From contig JAPLKX010000399.1 of assembly GCA_026387845.1 (NCBI GenBank), positions 1-15,055 of the forward strand: DNA of 15,055 nucleotides, written 5' to 3'. The DNA comes from Candidatus Hydrogenedentota bacterium (GTDB lineage: Bacteria > Hydrogenedentota > Hydrogenedentia > Hydrogenedentales > SLHB01). Made by a program: the position numbers and the translations under genes. The notes beneath the pieces are model-generated. The model had not been told where the DNA came from. It saw only the letters and a list, made by a program, of their open reading frames with translations, and searched no databases. Below, in pieces: positions 1-8,645 of this stretch; the stretch's first letter is position 1, and every line of letters begins with the position of its first letter.

Positions 1-662
1 TCTTTAACGACCCGGCACGCCTCAAGCGCCAGGGCGTCGCCGAGCAGCGTGGATTTGTGGGAGACGAGGCCTTCCATGGCCTGGCTTAGCGCGTCCAACC
101 CGGTGTCGACGGTGACGTGGCGGGGCATGCTGACGCTCAACTCGGGGTCGAGCAGGGCCACAACCGGAAACAGCGACTTGCCGGCAACGGTCTTTTTGTT
201 GTTGACGGCGGTGTCGGTGAATACGGCATAGGGCGTGACTTCGCTGCCGGTGCCCGCGGTGGTGGGGACGGCGATTATGGGCAGGTTGGGGTTGGTGTAT
301 AGGTCCGTGCCGAAATACTTGGAGCACGGGCCCGGGTTTCGGGCCATAACTGCGATGGCCTTGCCCGTGTCCATGGCGCTGCCGCCGCCAATAGCCACCA
401 CCAGGTCGCACCCTTCCCGCCGGCACATCTCACCGCCCGCATCGCAAACAGACGTATCCGGGTTTTCGTCAACCTCGTCGAAAACAACCGCGCCCGGCAA
501 CTGTCCCACCGCCCGGTCCAACGCGCCGGATTCGCGGGCTGAATGCCGGCCCGTGACCACCAAGGGTTTCGAGCCGACCCGGGCGGCGTGATCGCCAAGG
601 GTGTTGAAACAACCCGGCCCCAGGATGATCTCCGTGGGGACAAAGTAACGGAAGGGCTTCAT
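1..662 (-). CDS. Iron-containing alcohol dehydrogenase, C-terminus cut by the window edge
   Basis: NAD(P)-dependent dehydrogenase of the group III (Fe-ADH) family, which oxidises alcohols or reduces aldehydes in the cytoplasm; the substrate is not predictable. The first 220 residues are present, out of roughly 380-390 usual for the family. Visible motifs are the nucleotide-binding GGGSAMDTGK (about residues 92-101), PTTAGTGSE (133-141) and the start of the metal site, GLDALSQAMEG (188-198). Asp190 fits the first metal ligand, but the histidine expected four residues later is Gln194; the last two histidine ligands lie beyond the edge. The ATG (660-662) overlaps the stop of the upstream TPR gene as ATGA, so the two are probably translationally coupled. 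The family call is secure; the metal used and the substrate are open. Confidence 0.93.
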   Translation of the reverse strand, partial: MKPFRYFVPTEIILGPGCFNTLGDHAARVGSKPLVVTGRHSARESGALDRAVGQLPGAVVFDEVDENPDTSVCDAGGEMCRREGCDLVVAIGGGSAMDTGKAIAVMARNPGPCSKYFGTDLYTNPNLPIIAVPTTAGTGSEVTPYAVFTDTAVNNKKTVAGKSLFPVVALLDPELSVSMPRHVTVDTGLDALSQAMEGLVSHKSTLLGDALALEACRVVK

Positions 663-1138
663 TTCCGCCCCATGCGCTCCTGGTAACCGGCCAGATAGTC
701 GGTTTGGGTGCGCTGGACGTGCCGGAGTTTCTTTTTGGCCTTAAGCCCGGCGGCGGAAACCGGGTCCATCTCGTAGGCGCGCTGCCACGCGGCCATGGCA
801 TCCTGGTGGCGCCCCTGGTGGTAGAGGGTGTGGCCCAGGAACGTGCAGGCCCAGCCGCATTCCGGGTCTTCGGCCAGGGCGCCCCGGAACAGCTTCTCAG
901 CCGCCTCGTAGTCCTTGGCGTTGAACCGCTTCCGGCCCTTGTCGACCAGTTTTTGGGCATGTTTGCGGGCTTCCGGGAGGACCTCGGGCGGGGCGATCAT
1001 GTTGGCGAGCTTCTTGGAATCCTGGCGAAGCATCTGGAAGGCTTCCCCGGCGGATTCATGCCTGGCGATTACGCGTTTTGCGTGGAATCGGACATTCTTG
1101 GCGAACGTTTTGACGCCGGTCAGGAACTTCTTGGCCAT
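659..1138 (-). CDS. Small TPR-repeat protein
   Basis: A 159-residue soluble protein of unknown specific role. Residues about 75-140 contain two tetratricopeptide-like helical hairpins: the first around RFNAKDYEAAEKLFRGAL and the second around HTLYHQGRHQDAMAAWQRAY, each with the small/aromatic spacing of TPRs and a following 'DP' turn. The first 60 residues are basic and predicted helical. TPRs usually hold protein partners. ATG 1138 was chosen over an upstream in-frame GTG because GGAGGAGG (1144-1152) lies just ahead of it at proper spacing. The gene is first in an apparent two-gene operon and its TGA overlaps the ATG of the Fe-ADH gene, so it may be an accessory factor for that enzyme; this is inference from coupling only. 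Confidence 0.85.
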   Translation of the reverse strand: MAKKFLTGVKTFAKNVRFHAKRVIARHESAGEAFQMLRQDSKKLANMIAPPEVLPEARKHAQKLVDKGRKRFNAKDYEAAEKLFRGALAEDPECGWACTFLGHTLYHQGRHQDAMAAWQRAYEMDPVSAAGLKAKKKLRHVQRTQTDYLAGYQERMGRK

Positions 1139-1160
1139 CTCCACTCCTCCTCCCGCCACA

Positions 1161-1190
1161 ATTTTACCTTTTTATCCGGTCGGGGGGCAA
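1161..1190 (-). promoter_or_regulatory. Possible sigma-70-type promoter for the TPR/Fe-ADH pair
   Basis: Read on the minus strand: -35 TTGCCC (1185-1190), an 18-base spacer, then -10 TAAAAT (1161-1166), which matches TATAAT at five of six positions. It would start transcription about 15-20 bases before the ATG at 1138, just upstream of the GGAGG. An overlapping alternative (TTGCGC, 17 bases, GATAAA) lies slightly further upstream. Pattern match only. Confidence 0.3.
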
Positions 1191-1262
1191 TTTGCGCAAC
1201 TCGCGATATGGCAGGCAATTACGCGGTTTTGGGCAAGAGCCTGAGGGAGCGGAACAGAATAC

Positions 1263-1291
1263 TTTACCATTTAGTACAGCCAGTGTATCAT
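1263..1291 (+). promoter_or_regulatory. Sigma-70-type promoter for the PilT-like gene
   Basis: -35 TTTACC (1263-1268, four of six consensus bases), a 17-base spacer, and -10 TATCAT (1286-1291, five of six). The predicted start near 1298 leaves a leader of about 54 bases before the ATG at 1352. It lies in an AT-richer patch between two divergent genes, as expected for a promoter region. Confidence 0.5.
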
Positions 1292-1351
1292 TAGTATACG
1301 CCAATCGGCCCAGTCGTTTCGCTGAGAAGGCTTCTTTTGGAGGCGCAGGGT

Positions 1352-2869
1352 ATGTCCGAAATTATCCTTGGCACCGGTCACCTTAAAACCATCGGCAAAG
1401 TAATTTCCACGGTGGAAGGCGAGGTTAGTAAGCGCGAGGGCATCCCGCGCAAGCTGGTATGCCGTGGGGACTGGATAGAGTTTGTAGCGGAACGAGCCGA
1501 TTTCAAGAACGCGTTTGACCGGTTTGAGTTGAAGATCCGTCCGCTCCACGCGGACTGGGTAGCCGCGATAAAAGAGGTAGCGCGCCAGTATGGGGATGTG
1601 AGCACAGTGGCGGAGGAATCGGGCCTTTACACGATCCAATGTCCGCCGCTGGACACTCCGCCCAGCCCCAAGAGCAAGGAAGCGGCTGAGAAGTATGCGG
1701 GTTGCATCACCCTGCCGGAGATTTGGCGCGTTCACGGCGACAACTTCCGCATCGATCCCGTCAACGTGGAGCTTCTGTTTCAGGCGATGGTCCAGTACAA
1801 AGCCAGCGATATCCACCTTACCCCCGGCGAAACGCCTGTGTTCCGCGTGGACGGACAGACCATGCATTCCGAGGTGATGGGGGCGCTGTCGGGCATGCAG
1901 ATAAACGGTCTGGTTCGAGAGATTGCATCCGACCAGTACTGGAACGAGTTTGTCAACACCAAACAGACCAGCTTCAACTTTCACCAGGTGGGGCTTGGCT
2001 ATTCGCGCGTCTCCGCGTTCAACAAATCGGGCTCCATCCACTGCACGTTGCGCTTCCTCCCGGAGAAAATCCCCACGTTCGAAGACCTGAGCATCCCGCG
2101 CGACCTGATGGTGAGGCTGGCGAGCTACCACCACGGGCTGGTGTTGGTGACGGGCATGACCGGGTCGGGCAAAACGACCACGTCCGCCGCCTTGCTCGAT
2201 TATATCAACAGCAACAAGTCGCTCCATATCTTGTCGATCGAGAACCCGATCGAGTTCGTCCACGTCAACAAAAAGTCGCTGATGTCGCAGCGCTGCCTGG
2301 GGGTCGACGTCGACTCGTTCAACGCGGCCGTCACCGGCGCGTTGCGCCACGACCCCGACGTCATCTTCATCGGCGAGATGCGCGATCCCGACACGATCCG
2401 CGCCGCCATCAACGCAGCCGCCACCGGCCACCTCGTCATCAGCACGCTCCACTCGAACACCGCGTCTGAAACCGTCAACCGCATCGTGAGTTTCTTCGAC
2501 CCGGTCGAGCGCGACCTTGTCCGCCTCCAGTTGCGCGACAGCGTGCGGTGCATCATTTGCCAGCGGCTCGTGCCCAAGATCGGCGGGGGCCGAGTGCCCG
2601 CGCTCGAGTTCCTGTTCAATGACATCAAGCCCATCAACGACGGCATCATCTTGGGCGACACCGACGCGATCCGGATCGGCATGCAGCAAACCGTGGGCAG
2701 TTCGTTCCTGTTTGAGAGCTACCTCTACGGCCTATTCAAGAGCAACAAGATCGATTACGCCCACGCCCAGTTGTTCTCAACCGACCAGTCCATCCTCGAC
2801 CAGATGCACATGGGCACGTACTCGGTGCCCAGACTGGACAGCCTCAAGGCCCTGCGCGCAGGCGGGTGA
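1352..2869 (+). CDS. PilT-like type IV pilus/secretion ATPase with an N-terminal extension
   Basis: Member of the PilT/GspE hexameric ATPase superfamily, closest to the twitching-motility retraction ATPases PilT/PilU. The 505 residues contain the PilT N-terminal signature ASDIHLTPGETPVFRVDG (about 151-168), Walker A GMTGSGKTTT (268-277), an Asp box (ENPIEF, 297-302), Walker B DVIFIGEMRD (336-345) and a His box TGHLVISTLHSNTA (358-371), all intact. PilT is usually about 340-400 residues; here roughly 135 residues precede the PilT core and match no domain I recognise. AIRIGMQQ (439-446) sits where PilT has AIRNLIRE, so the C-terminal region is divergent. ATG 1352 follows GGAGG (1339-1343) at good spacing and was preferred to TTG 1337. 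No other pilus gene is in the window, so its machine is unknown. Confidence 0.9.
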   Translation: MSEIILGTGHLKTIGKVISTVEGEVSKREGIPRKLVCRGDWIEFVAERADFKNAFDRFELKIRPLHADWVAAIKEVARQYGDVSTVAEESGLYTIQCPPLDTPPSPKSKEAAEKYAGCITLPEIWRVHGDNFRIDPVNVELLFQAMVQYKASDIHLTPGETPVFRVDGQTMHSEVMGALSGMQINGLVREIASDQYWNEFVNTKQTSFNFHQVGLGYSRVSAFNKSGSIHCTLRFLPEKIPTFEDLSIPRDLMVRLASYHHGLVLVTGMTGSGKTTTSAALLDYINSNKSLHILSIENPIEFVHVNKKSLMSQRCLGVDVDSFNAAVTGALRHDPDVIFIGEMRDPDTIRAAINAAATGHLVISTLHSNTASETVNRIVSFFDPVERDLVRLQLRDSVRCIICQRLVPKIGGGRVPALEFLFNDIKPINDGIILGDTDAIRIGMQQTVGSSFLFESYLYGLFKSNKIDYAHAQLFSTDQSILDQMHMGTYSVPRLDSLKALRAGG

Positions 2870-3006
2870 TTTGGAATTGCTTGTGATCCGTTGTGCGCCC
2901 ACTCAGTCAGAGCAGGATCTACATCCCATTCCCGTTGCAGGACCCCGTTTAATCTCCGGCAGGGCCAACTGAAGGGAAGCAGCGTTTGTCAAGTTTGGGA
3001 ACCGAT

Positions 3007-4197
3007 ATGATAAGGACCGGCGCGGGCCGGATTCCCAGGCCGGTGAAGGCGCTGGGGGTGGTCAGTTTCCTGACCGACGTGTCCAGCGAGATGATTTATC
3101 CTCTTCTTCCTGTTTTCCTTACCCAAACGCTGGGCGCGGGCGCGGTGGCGCTGGGCATTATCGAGGGCGTTGCAGAGAGCACGGCGTCGCTGTTGAAGGT
3201 CGTATCGGGCGTCTGGGCGGACAGGTCGTCGCGCCGTAAGCCGTTTATCCTGTTCGGCTACGGGCTGGCAGGGATGGTGAGGCCGCTTATCGGCTTGGCC
3301 ATGACATGGCCGTTTGTACTGGTTTGTCGTTTTGTGGACAGGGTCGGAAAGGGTATACGGACCGCGCCCCGGGATGCGCTTATTGCGGATGTCACCGCCC
3401 CGGCTTTTCGGGGGCAGGCATACGGGTTTCACCGCATGATGGACCATGCGGGGGCCGTGGCGGGGCCGTTGATAGCGGCGTTGCTGTTGAAGATATTCGG
3501 CCTCCCGTTGCGGGCGGTTTTCCTTTGTTCGATTGTGCCGGCTCTGGCTGTCATTCTGGTGGTCGTTTTGGGCGTGAAGGAGCCGGAACGTCGTACCCAG
3601 TTACAGCCTTTGGAGAGACCCGGCCTCGATGACTTTAGACGGGCCGGCGGCGGTTTCAAACTGTTCCTCTTTGCGCTGGTGCTGTTTACGCTGGGCAACT
3701 CGACGGACGCATTTATCCTGTTGCGCCTTTCGTGGGCCGGGATCGACGCGGGTTGGATAGCCGTGATTTGGTCCGCGCATCACGTGGTCAAGTCGTTTTC
3801 GGCTTATCTGGGAGGAGCGGCTTGCGATACGTGGGGCCCCCGCCGGACATTGCTGCTTGGCTGGATGGCCTACGCGGCGGTGTACGCCGCTTTCGCGTTT
3901 GGCCGCTCCCCGGCTTTCCTGATTGCCGTATTCCTGTTGTACGGTCTTTATTTTGGCCTGTCGGAGCCGTCCGAGCGGGCGTGGGTTGCCCAGATGGCGC
4001 CGGAACATCTTCGGGGCAGTTACATGGGCCTTTACCACGGGGCTGTCGGCCTGGCTGCCTTGCCGGCCAGCATCCTGTTCGGCGTGTTGTGGAAATTCTT
4101 GGGCGTGAACATTGCCTTTCTAACTGGTGCGGGCTTTGCGCTTGCCGCCTCGGTAGTCATTTTGGCAAACAGGAGAAAGCCCGAGGTATCGTTGTAG
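3007..4197 (+). CDS. MFS transporter, 12 membrane segments
   Basis: Inner-membrane secondary transporter of the major facilitator superfamily, 396 residues. The N-terminus VSFLTDVSSEMIYPLLPVFL is the first membrane helix typical of a widespread but poorly characterised MFS subgroup. About 12 hydrophobic segments follow, with a basic cytoplasmic loop (ADRSSRRKP) between helices 2 and 3, as in the MFS motif A region, and a central hydrophilic loop (about residues 195-220). The substrate is not predictable; efflux is common in this subgroup. ATG 3007 has only a weak ribosome site; an in-frame TTG at 2986, with GAAGGGAAG about 6-14 bases upstream, is a fair alternative and would add seven residues. 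It lies 130 bases before mprF on the same strand and ends in TAG. The 137-base gap after the PilT-like gene (2870-3006) shows no convincing promoter or terminator. Confidence 0.88.
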   Translation: MIRTGAGRIPRPVKALGVVSFLTDVSSEMIYPLLPVFLTQTLGAGAVALGIIEGVAESTASLLKVVSGVWADRSSRRKPFILFGYGLAGMVRPLIGLAMTWPFVLVCRFVDRVGKGIRTAPRDALIADVTAPAFRGQAYGFHRMMDHAGAVAGPLIAALLLKIFGLPLRAVFLCSIVPALAVILVVVLGVKEPERRTQLQPLERPGLDDFRRAGGGFKLFLFALVLFTLGNSTDAFILLRLSWAGIDAGWIAVIWSAHHVVKSFSAYLGGAACDTWGPRRTLLLGWMAYAAVYAAFAFGRSPAFLIAVFLLYGLYFGLSEPSERAWVAQMAPEHLRGSYMGLYHGAVGLAALPASILFGVLWKFLGVNIAFLTGAGFALAASVVILANRRKPEVSL

Positions 4198-4326
4198 ATT
4201 CGTCCATCCGCTCTTCTTTTCTACAGTTCCGCTCGGGAATAAAGTGTGCCGGGCCGTGTTCCACTGTTCAGCCAGGCGCTGCTTTTCAGTAACCGCGCCG
4301 GATAACGCAAGGCACATGGGACGCGC

Positions 4327-6915
4327 GTGGACGAACAGCCAATTCTGTTCAGACAATCAGGCTTCAGCCGGACAAACATCGCGCGGTACGCTGGGCCGCT
4401 CCTAAGCGCGGTCCTTCTGGGCCTTTCGCTGTGGATACTGCACAAGGAGTTGCGCTCCTTTCATTATGTCGATTTGGTGCGGGAACTCCAGTCACTACAT
4501 TCTGGCCGCATCCTGACGGCACTCGGATTGACCGCACTCAACTACTTTGTGCTTACGGGCTATGATGTACTCGCCCTGCATTACGTTAAGCACCCGCTAC
4601 CTTACCGGCGGGTGGCTTTTGTCTCCTTTACCAGCTATGCGGTTAGCAATACGTTGGGGTTTCCCATCCTGACCGGGGGTTCTTTGCGCTACCGGCTGTA
4701 TTCGCGCTGGGGGGTGTCGGCGCTGGACATGGCGAAGATTATCGCCTTTTCGAGCGCGACATTCTGGCTGGGCTTTTTGACACTGGCCGGATCGATTTAC
4801 GTCGCGGATACAATAGGAACTCCCGCTTTTCTCCACCTGCCCATAACCACACTGCGGCCCCTGGGATTTCTGTTCCTGTTGCTGGTCGCCGGATACCTCA
4901 CCATCACAACCGTTTTCCGCCGGAAACTGACATTTCGGGGGGTGGAGCTTTCAGCCCCGCCGGTTTACCTGGCAGGCTTGCAGATCCTGATTTCGCTGAC
5001 GGACTGGCTGCTGGTCACGGCGGCGGCTTACGTTCTTCTGCCGCAGGGGTACATTTCATACCCGGCCTTTGCCGGGGCGTTCCTTCTTGGCCAAATCGCC
5101 GGGCTCGTCAGCCACGTACCCGGCGGCTTGGGCGTCCTCGAAACTGTTTTGGTGCTGTTGTTGACGCCGCCGTTTACAGCCCCTCAACTGCTGGGAACCT
5201 TGCTGGTATTCCGGGCGGTCTATTACGTGCTGCCTTTGTGCCTGGCGGTTACCGCACTGGTCTCTTACGAGGCCAGCGGCCTCCAGGTGAACTGGACTCG
5301 GGCCGCGCCGATCCAGGACTTTGTCACTTCACTGGTGCCCACTGTAATGGCCGGGCTGGTGTTTCTCGCCGGCACCGTGTTGTTGTTCTCGGGCGCGACG
5401 CCGGCGGTAGGCAGCCGGCTGGCTTGGCTGGACAAGGTGTTGCCGCTAGCCGTGGTGGAGTTGTCCCACCTGTTAGCCAGCATGATCGGCGTAATGCTGC
5501 TGCTGCTGGCGCGGGCGTTGCAGCTTCGGCTCAAAGTGGGCCTGAACCTCGCCCTGGCGTTACTGGCCGGCGGCATCCTGTTCTCGCTGCTCAAAGGGTT
5601 CGACTATGAGGAGGCGCTGATCCTTGGCGCGGTGGCGGGCGCGCTGTGGCTGAGCCGCAGCCAGTTCTACCGCCCCGCGGCTTTGTTTTCGGAGCGGTTT
5701 ACGCCGGGGTGGACCGTGGCGGTGCTGGCGGTCGTGACGGGGTCGGTCCTGCTGGGCCTTCTTGCGTTCCGCCACGTGGAATACGCGGACTCCCTTTGGT
5801 GGCGGTTTCAACCACACGCGGATGTCTCCCGCTCGATGAGGGCCGCCGTGGGAGGCGGCGTGCTGCTGGCGGCGTTCGGAATCGCGCGATTGCTCAGCGC
5901 CGCCAAAATTGTGCCGCAGGTGGCAGACGATGCCGAGCTGGAACGCGCGGCCCCCATCGCGGCCGCCTCTCCCAGGGCCGATGCAAACCTCGTGTTCCTG
6001 GGCGACAAGATGCTCCTGTTCGACGAGTCCGGCAAAGGATTTTTGATGTACGGCGTCGAGGGGCGCAGTTGGGTGTCCATGGGCGACGCCATTGGCCCGC
6101 CGGAGGTCCAGCGGGAATTGGCATGGCAGTTTTACGAACTTTGCGAGCGGCAGGCGGCATGGCCCGTTTTTTATCAGGTAAGCCCGGCCACGCTGCCGTT
6201 CTATCTCGACATGGGACTCTCGATGTTCAAGCTGGGCGAAGAGGCGCGCGTAATCCTGCCCGACTTCTCGCTCGAAGGCAGTCAGCGAAAAGGCCTGCGG
6301 TACGCGTGGAGGAAGATGACAAAAGACGGGATCACGTTTGAGGTTGCGCCCCGGGAAAACGTCCCGGGCATGCTCCCGGTTCTCCGCCAGATTTCCGACG
6401 GCTGGCTGGCACGAAAACACACCGCCGAAAAACGGTTTTCACTGGGCCGGTTCGATGAAGCGTATTTGCGCCGGTTTCCGGTGGCGCTGGTCCGGGGGGG
6501 AGGCGAGATCCTCGCGTTTGCCAACGTCTGGACGGGCGCGCCCGGCGCCGAACTCTCGGTAGACTTGATGCGCTACGGCGAGCGCGCACCCAGCGGCGTG
6601 ATGGAATACCTGTTTGCCGAGTTGATGCTGTGGGGCCGCGAGAAACAATACCAGGCATTCAATCTCGGGATGGCGCCGCTGTCCGGTATCGAGGTCCGGG
6701 AGCATGCGCCCATGTGGAACAGGCTGAGCGGGGCCATCTTCAGCCACGGCGAACATTTTTACGGGTTCCAGGGGTTGAGACATTTCAAAGAGCAGTTTGA
6801 TCCAATGTGGGAACCGAAGTACCTGGCCTCGCCCGGCGGGCTTGTGTTGCCGCGCGTGCTCGTCAACGTGAGCTCATTGATCGCCGGAAGCCTGAAAGGA
6901 GTGGTCAGCCGTTGA
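4327..6915 (+). CDS. mprF: MprF-type phosphatidylglycerol aminoacyltransferase/flippase
   Basis: Bifunctional membrane protein that transfers an amino acid (lysine or alanine in known members) from aminoacyl-tRNA to phosphatidylglycerol and flips the product outward, reducing negative surface charge and giving resistance to cationic peptides and acid. The 862 residues match the usual 840-870. Residues about 22-530 carry many membrane helices with the conserved flippase pieces ILTGGSLRYRLYSRWG (about 114-129) and HVPGGLGVLE (263-272). The rest is the cytosolic DUF2156/LPG-synthase domain, with SQRKGLRYAWRKM, GRFDEAYLRRFPVALV and FNLGMAPLSG. Lys versus Ala specificity cannot be read by eye. The start is GTG 4327 with a weak ribosome site; no better in-frame start precedes the first helix. 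Its TGA overlaps the TTG start of mgtA. The 129 bases upstream (4198-4326) show no strong promoter. Confidence 0.93.
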   Translation: MDEQPILFRQSGFSRTNIARYAGPLLSAVLLGLSLWILHKELRSFHYVDLVRELQSLHSGRILTALGLTALNYFVLTGYDVLALHYVKHPLPYRRVAFVSFTSYAVSNTLGFPILTGGSLRYRLYSRWGVSALDMAKIIAFSSATFWLGFLTLAGSIYVADTIGTPAFLHLPITTLRPLGFLFLLLVAGYLTITTVFRRKLTFRGVELSAPPVYLAGLQILISLTDWLLVTAAAYVLLPQGYISYPAFAGAFLLGQIAGLVSHVPGGLGVLETVLVLLLTPPFTAPQLLGTLLVFRAVYYVLPLCLAVTALVSYEASGLQVNWTRAAPIQDFVTSLVPTVMAGLVFLAGTVLLFSGATPAVGSRLAWLDKVLPLAVVELSHLLASMIGVMLLLLARALQLRLKVGLNLALALLAGGILFSLLKGFDYEEALILGAVAGALWLSRSQFYRPAALFSERFTPGWTVAVLAVVTGSVLLGLLAFRHVEYADSLWWRFQPHADVSRSMRAAVGGGVLLAAFGIARLLSAAKIVPQVADDAELERAAPIAAASPRADANLVFLGDKMLLFDESGKGFLMYGVEGRSWVSMGDAIGPPEVQRELAWQFYELCERQAAWPVFYQVSPATLPFYLDMGLSMFKLGEEARVILPDFSLEGSQRKGLRYAWRKMTKDGITFEVAPRENVPGMLPVLRQISDGWLARKHTAEKRFSLGRFDEAYLRRFPVALVRGGGEILAFANVWTGAPGAELSVDLMRYGERAPSGVMEYLFAELMLWGREKQYQAFNLGMAPLSGIEVREHAPMWNRLSGAIFSHGEHFYGFQGLRHFKEQFDPMWEPKYLASPGGLVLPRVLVNVSSLIAGSLKGVVSR

Positions 6916-8645
6916 GAAACCGGAGCACTAAACCACTTGCCGCACAGAGCAGCGAGCCGTTCTGGAGCGTTCCCGCCGAAACCGTCATGCGCAACATGGG
7001 CAGCAGCGAGAACGGGCTGAGCCTGACAGAAGCCCTGCGGCGCCTGGACGAGTATGGCCACAACGTTCTCGGTAAGCGCCGGCGGTCCACATCGGCCGTG
7101 TTGTTACTTCGCCAGTTCTCAAACCCCATCGTTCTGATGTTGATCGCGGCCGCGGTGCTGTCCCTTCTTCTGCGCGATCCGACCGATGCGGCCATTATTC
7201 TGGTAATTGTCTTTGTCAGCGGCGTGCTCGGCTTTTGGCAGGAGCGCGGCGCGGTCAACACGGTTGAAAAACTGCTGGAAACCGTGGAACTCAAAACCAC
7301 CCTGGTGCGGGACGGCGCCGAGGTGCAGGTGCCCGTAGACGAAGTGGTCCCCGGCGACGTGGTGGTCCTTTCGGCCGGTTCAGGCATACCCGCGGACTGC
7401 CTTCTGGTGTCCTCTCGCGACCTTTTCGTCGACGAAGCGGCACTGACCGGCGAAACATACGCCGTTGAGAAAATCCCCGGCATCGTTCCCGCCGAAACAC
7501 CGATGGCGCGCCAAACCAACGCCCTGTTCCTGGGCACGCACATCGTGAGCGGCAGCGGCAAGGCGGTCGTGGTCCACACGGGGGGCGCCACACAATTCGG
7601 CGCCATTTCCGAGCGGCTGCAGGCACGCCCCGAAACGGAGTTCGAGCACGGGGTGCGCCGGTTTGGTTATTTTCTGTTGGAAGTGACGCTGGTACTGCTG
7701 ATCGCCATCTTCGCAATCAACGCCTACCTCGGAAAACACGTGCTGGATTCGTTCCTGTTTGCGCTGGCCCTCGCCGTCGGGCTCACCCCGCAGCTCCTGC
7801 CCGCCATCATCAGCGTCAACCTCGCCAAGGGCGCCACCCGAATGGCGCGCAAAAACGTAATCGTCAAACGCCTGTCATCCATCGAAAATTTCGGCAGCAT
7901 GAGCGTGCTCTGTTCGGACAAGACCGGCACACTCACCGAAGGCAAAGTTAAGGTGAAAAAAGCCGTCGACCCCGCCGGCCGCGACAGCGAACAAACCCTG
8001 TTCAACGCGTATCTCAACGCGATGTTTCAGAGCGGTTTCTCAAACCCGATCGACACGGCCATCCGCGATTCCCAGTCGTTTGACATATCGGCGTGGCGCC
8101 GCATCGACGAGGCGCCCTACGATTTCGTTCGCAAACGGCTCAGCGTGCTGTGCTCCAACGGGCAAAATACCCGGTTGATCACCAAAGGGGCCGTCGACAA
8201 GGTGATGCAGATTTGCACCGCCGCCGTAAACGGCGACGGGAAAACCGTGCCAATGCCTGACGCGCGCGAGGCCATCCTGAGGCTACACGAGCAGGTCAGT
8301 TCAGAAGGCTTTCGCACACTCGGCGTTGCCGTGCGGGACATGCCGCCGGATACGGTTCATATTGCGCGCGACGATGAAAAGGGGCTGACATTTCTGGGGC
8401 TCCTGGTCCTGTACGACCCGCCCAAGCCGGGAATCGCTGAAACCCTCCGGACTCTGCGCGCGATGGGCGTCTCGCTCAAAATCGTCACCGGCGATAACCA
8501 CCTCGTCGCCGCGCAGGTCGCCCGAACCATAGGGTTTGCCGAACCCAAACTGATGACGGGAGGAGAACTCCTCCTCCTCAATGACAGAGCCCTTCCCGTT
8601 CGCGCAAACCTGACAGACGTGTTCGCCGAAATCGAACCCAACTAG
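6912..8645 (+). CDS. mgtA: MgtA-type Mg2+ P-type ATPase, N-terminal 577 residues, ending at an in-frame amber codon
   Basis: P3B-type ATPase for magnesium uptake across the inner membrane. This part holds membrane helices 1-4, the actuator loop (LTGETYAVEK, about 178-187), the helix-4 segment AVGLTPQLLPAIISVNLAKG (288-307), the phosphorylation motif DKTGT (Asp336) and the nucleotide domain through VTGDN (525-529). The frame then meets TAG at 8643-8645 after EIEPN, where family members read EPNQKERI, so one C-to-T change at a CAG codon explains the stop. The same frame continues with good MgtA sequence to 9467. A product ending here would lack the GDGIND motif and helices 5-10 and should be inactive. 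The start is TTG 6912, preceded by AAAGGAG (6896-6902) and overlapping the mprF TGA as TTGA. It could be a pseudogene, a base-call error, or a gene rescued by readthrough. Confidence 0.88.
   Translation: MRNRSTKPLAAQSSEPFWSVPAETVMRNMGSSENGLSLTEALRRLDEYGHNVLGKRRRSTSAVLLLRQFSNPIVLMLIAAAVLSLLLRDPTDAAIILVIVFVSGVLGFWQERGAVNTVEKLLETVELKTTLVRDGAEVQVPVDEVVPGDVVVLSAGSGIPADCLLVSSRDLFVDEAALTGETYAVEKIPGIVPAETPMARQTNALFLGTHIVSGSGKAVVVHTGGATQFGAISERLQARPETEFEHGVRRFGYFLLEVTLVLLIAIFAINAYLGKHVLDSFLFALALAVGLTPQLLPAIISVNLAKGATRMARKNVIVKRLSSIENFGSMSVLCSDKTGTLTEGKVKVKKAVDPAGRDSEQTLFNAYLNAMFQSGFSNPIDTAIRDSQSFDISAWRRIDEAPYDFVRKRLSVLCSNGQNTRLITKGAVDKVMQICTAAVNGDGKTVPMPDAREAILRLHEQVSSEGFRTLGVAVRDMPPDTVHIARDDEKGLTFLGLLVLYDPPKPGIAETLRTLRAMGVSLKIVTGDNHLVAAQVARTIGFAEPKLMTGGELLLLNDRALPVRANLTDVFAEIEPN
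8643..8645 (+). other. Premature amber codon inside mgtA
   Basis: TAG at codon 578, flanked by EIEPN before and KERIILALRKAG after. Both flanks match the conserved MgtA stretch in which this position is glutamine. There is no indel: the frame is the same on both sides, and no third-position drift is seen downstream, so the change is recent or an artefact. Confidence 0.9.

Noticed and set aside
1181..1196. GG-N10-GC spacing with TTGC, a possible sigma-54 promoter ahead of the PilT-like gene
   Set aside because: Only about 7 of 12 consensus bases match, within a G-run. It is far from the gene, and a better sigma-70-type promoter lies at 1263-1291.
1271..2689. A 472-codon open frame on the minus strand, opposite the PilT-like gene
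   Set aside because: The plus strand carries intact PilT motifs over the same span. The minus frame gives a repetitive Val/Asp/Ala/Arg-rich peptide with no domain and looks like a GC-rich shadow.
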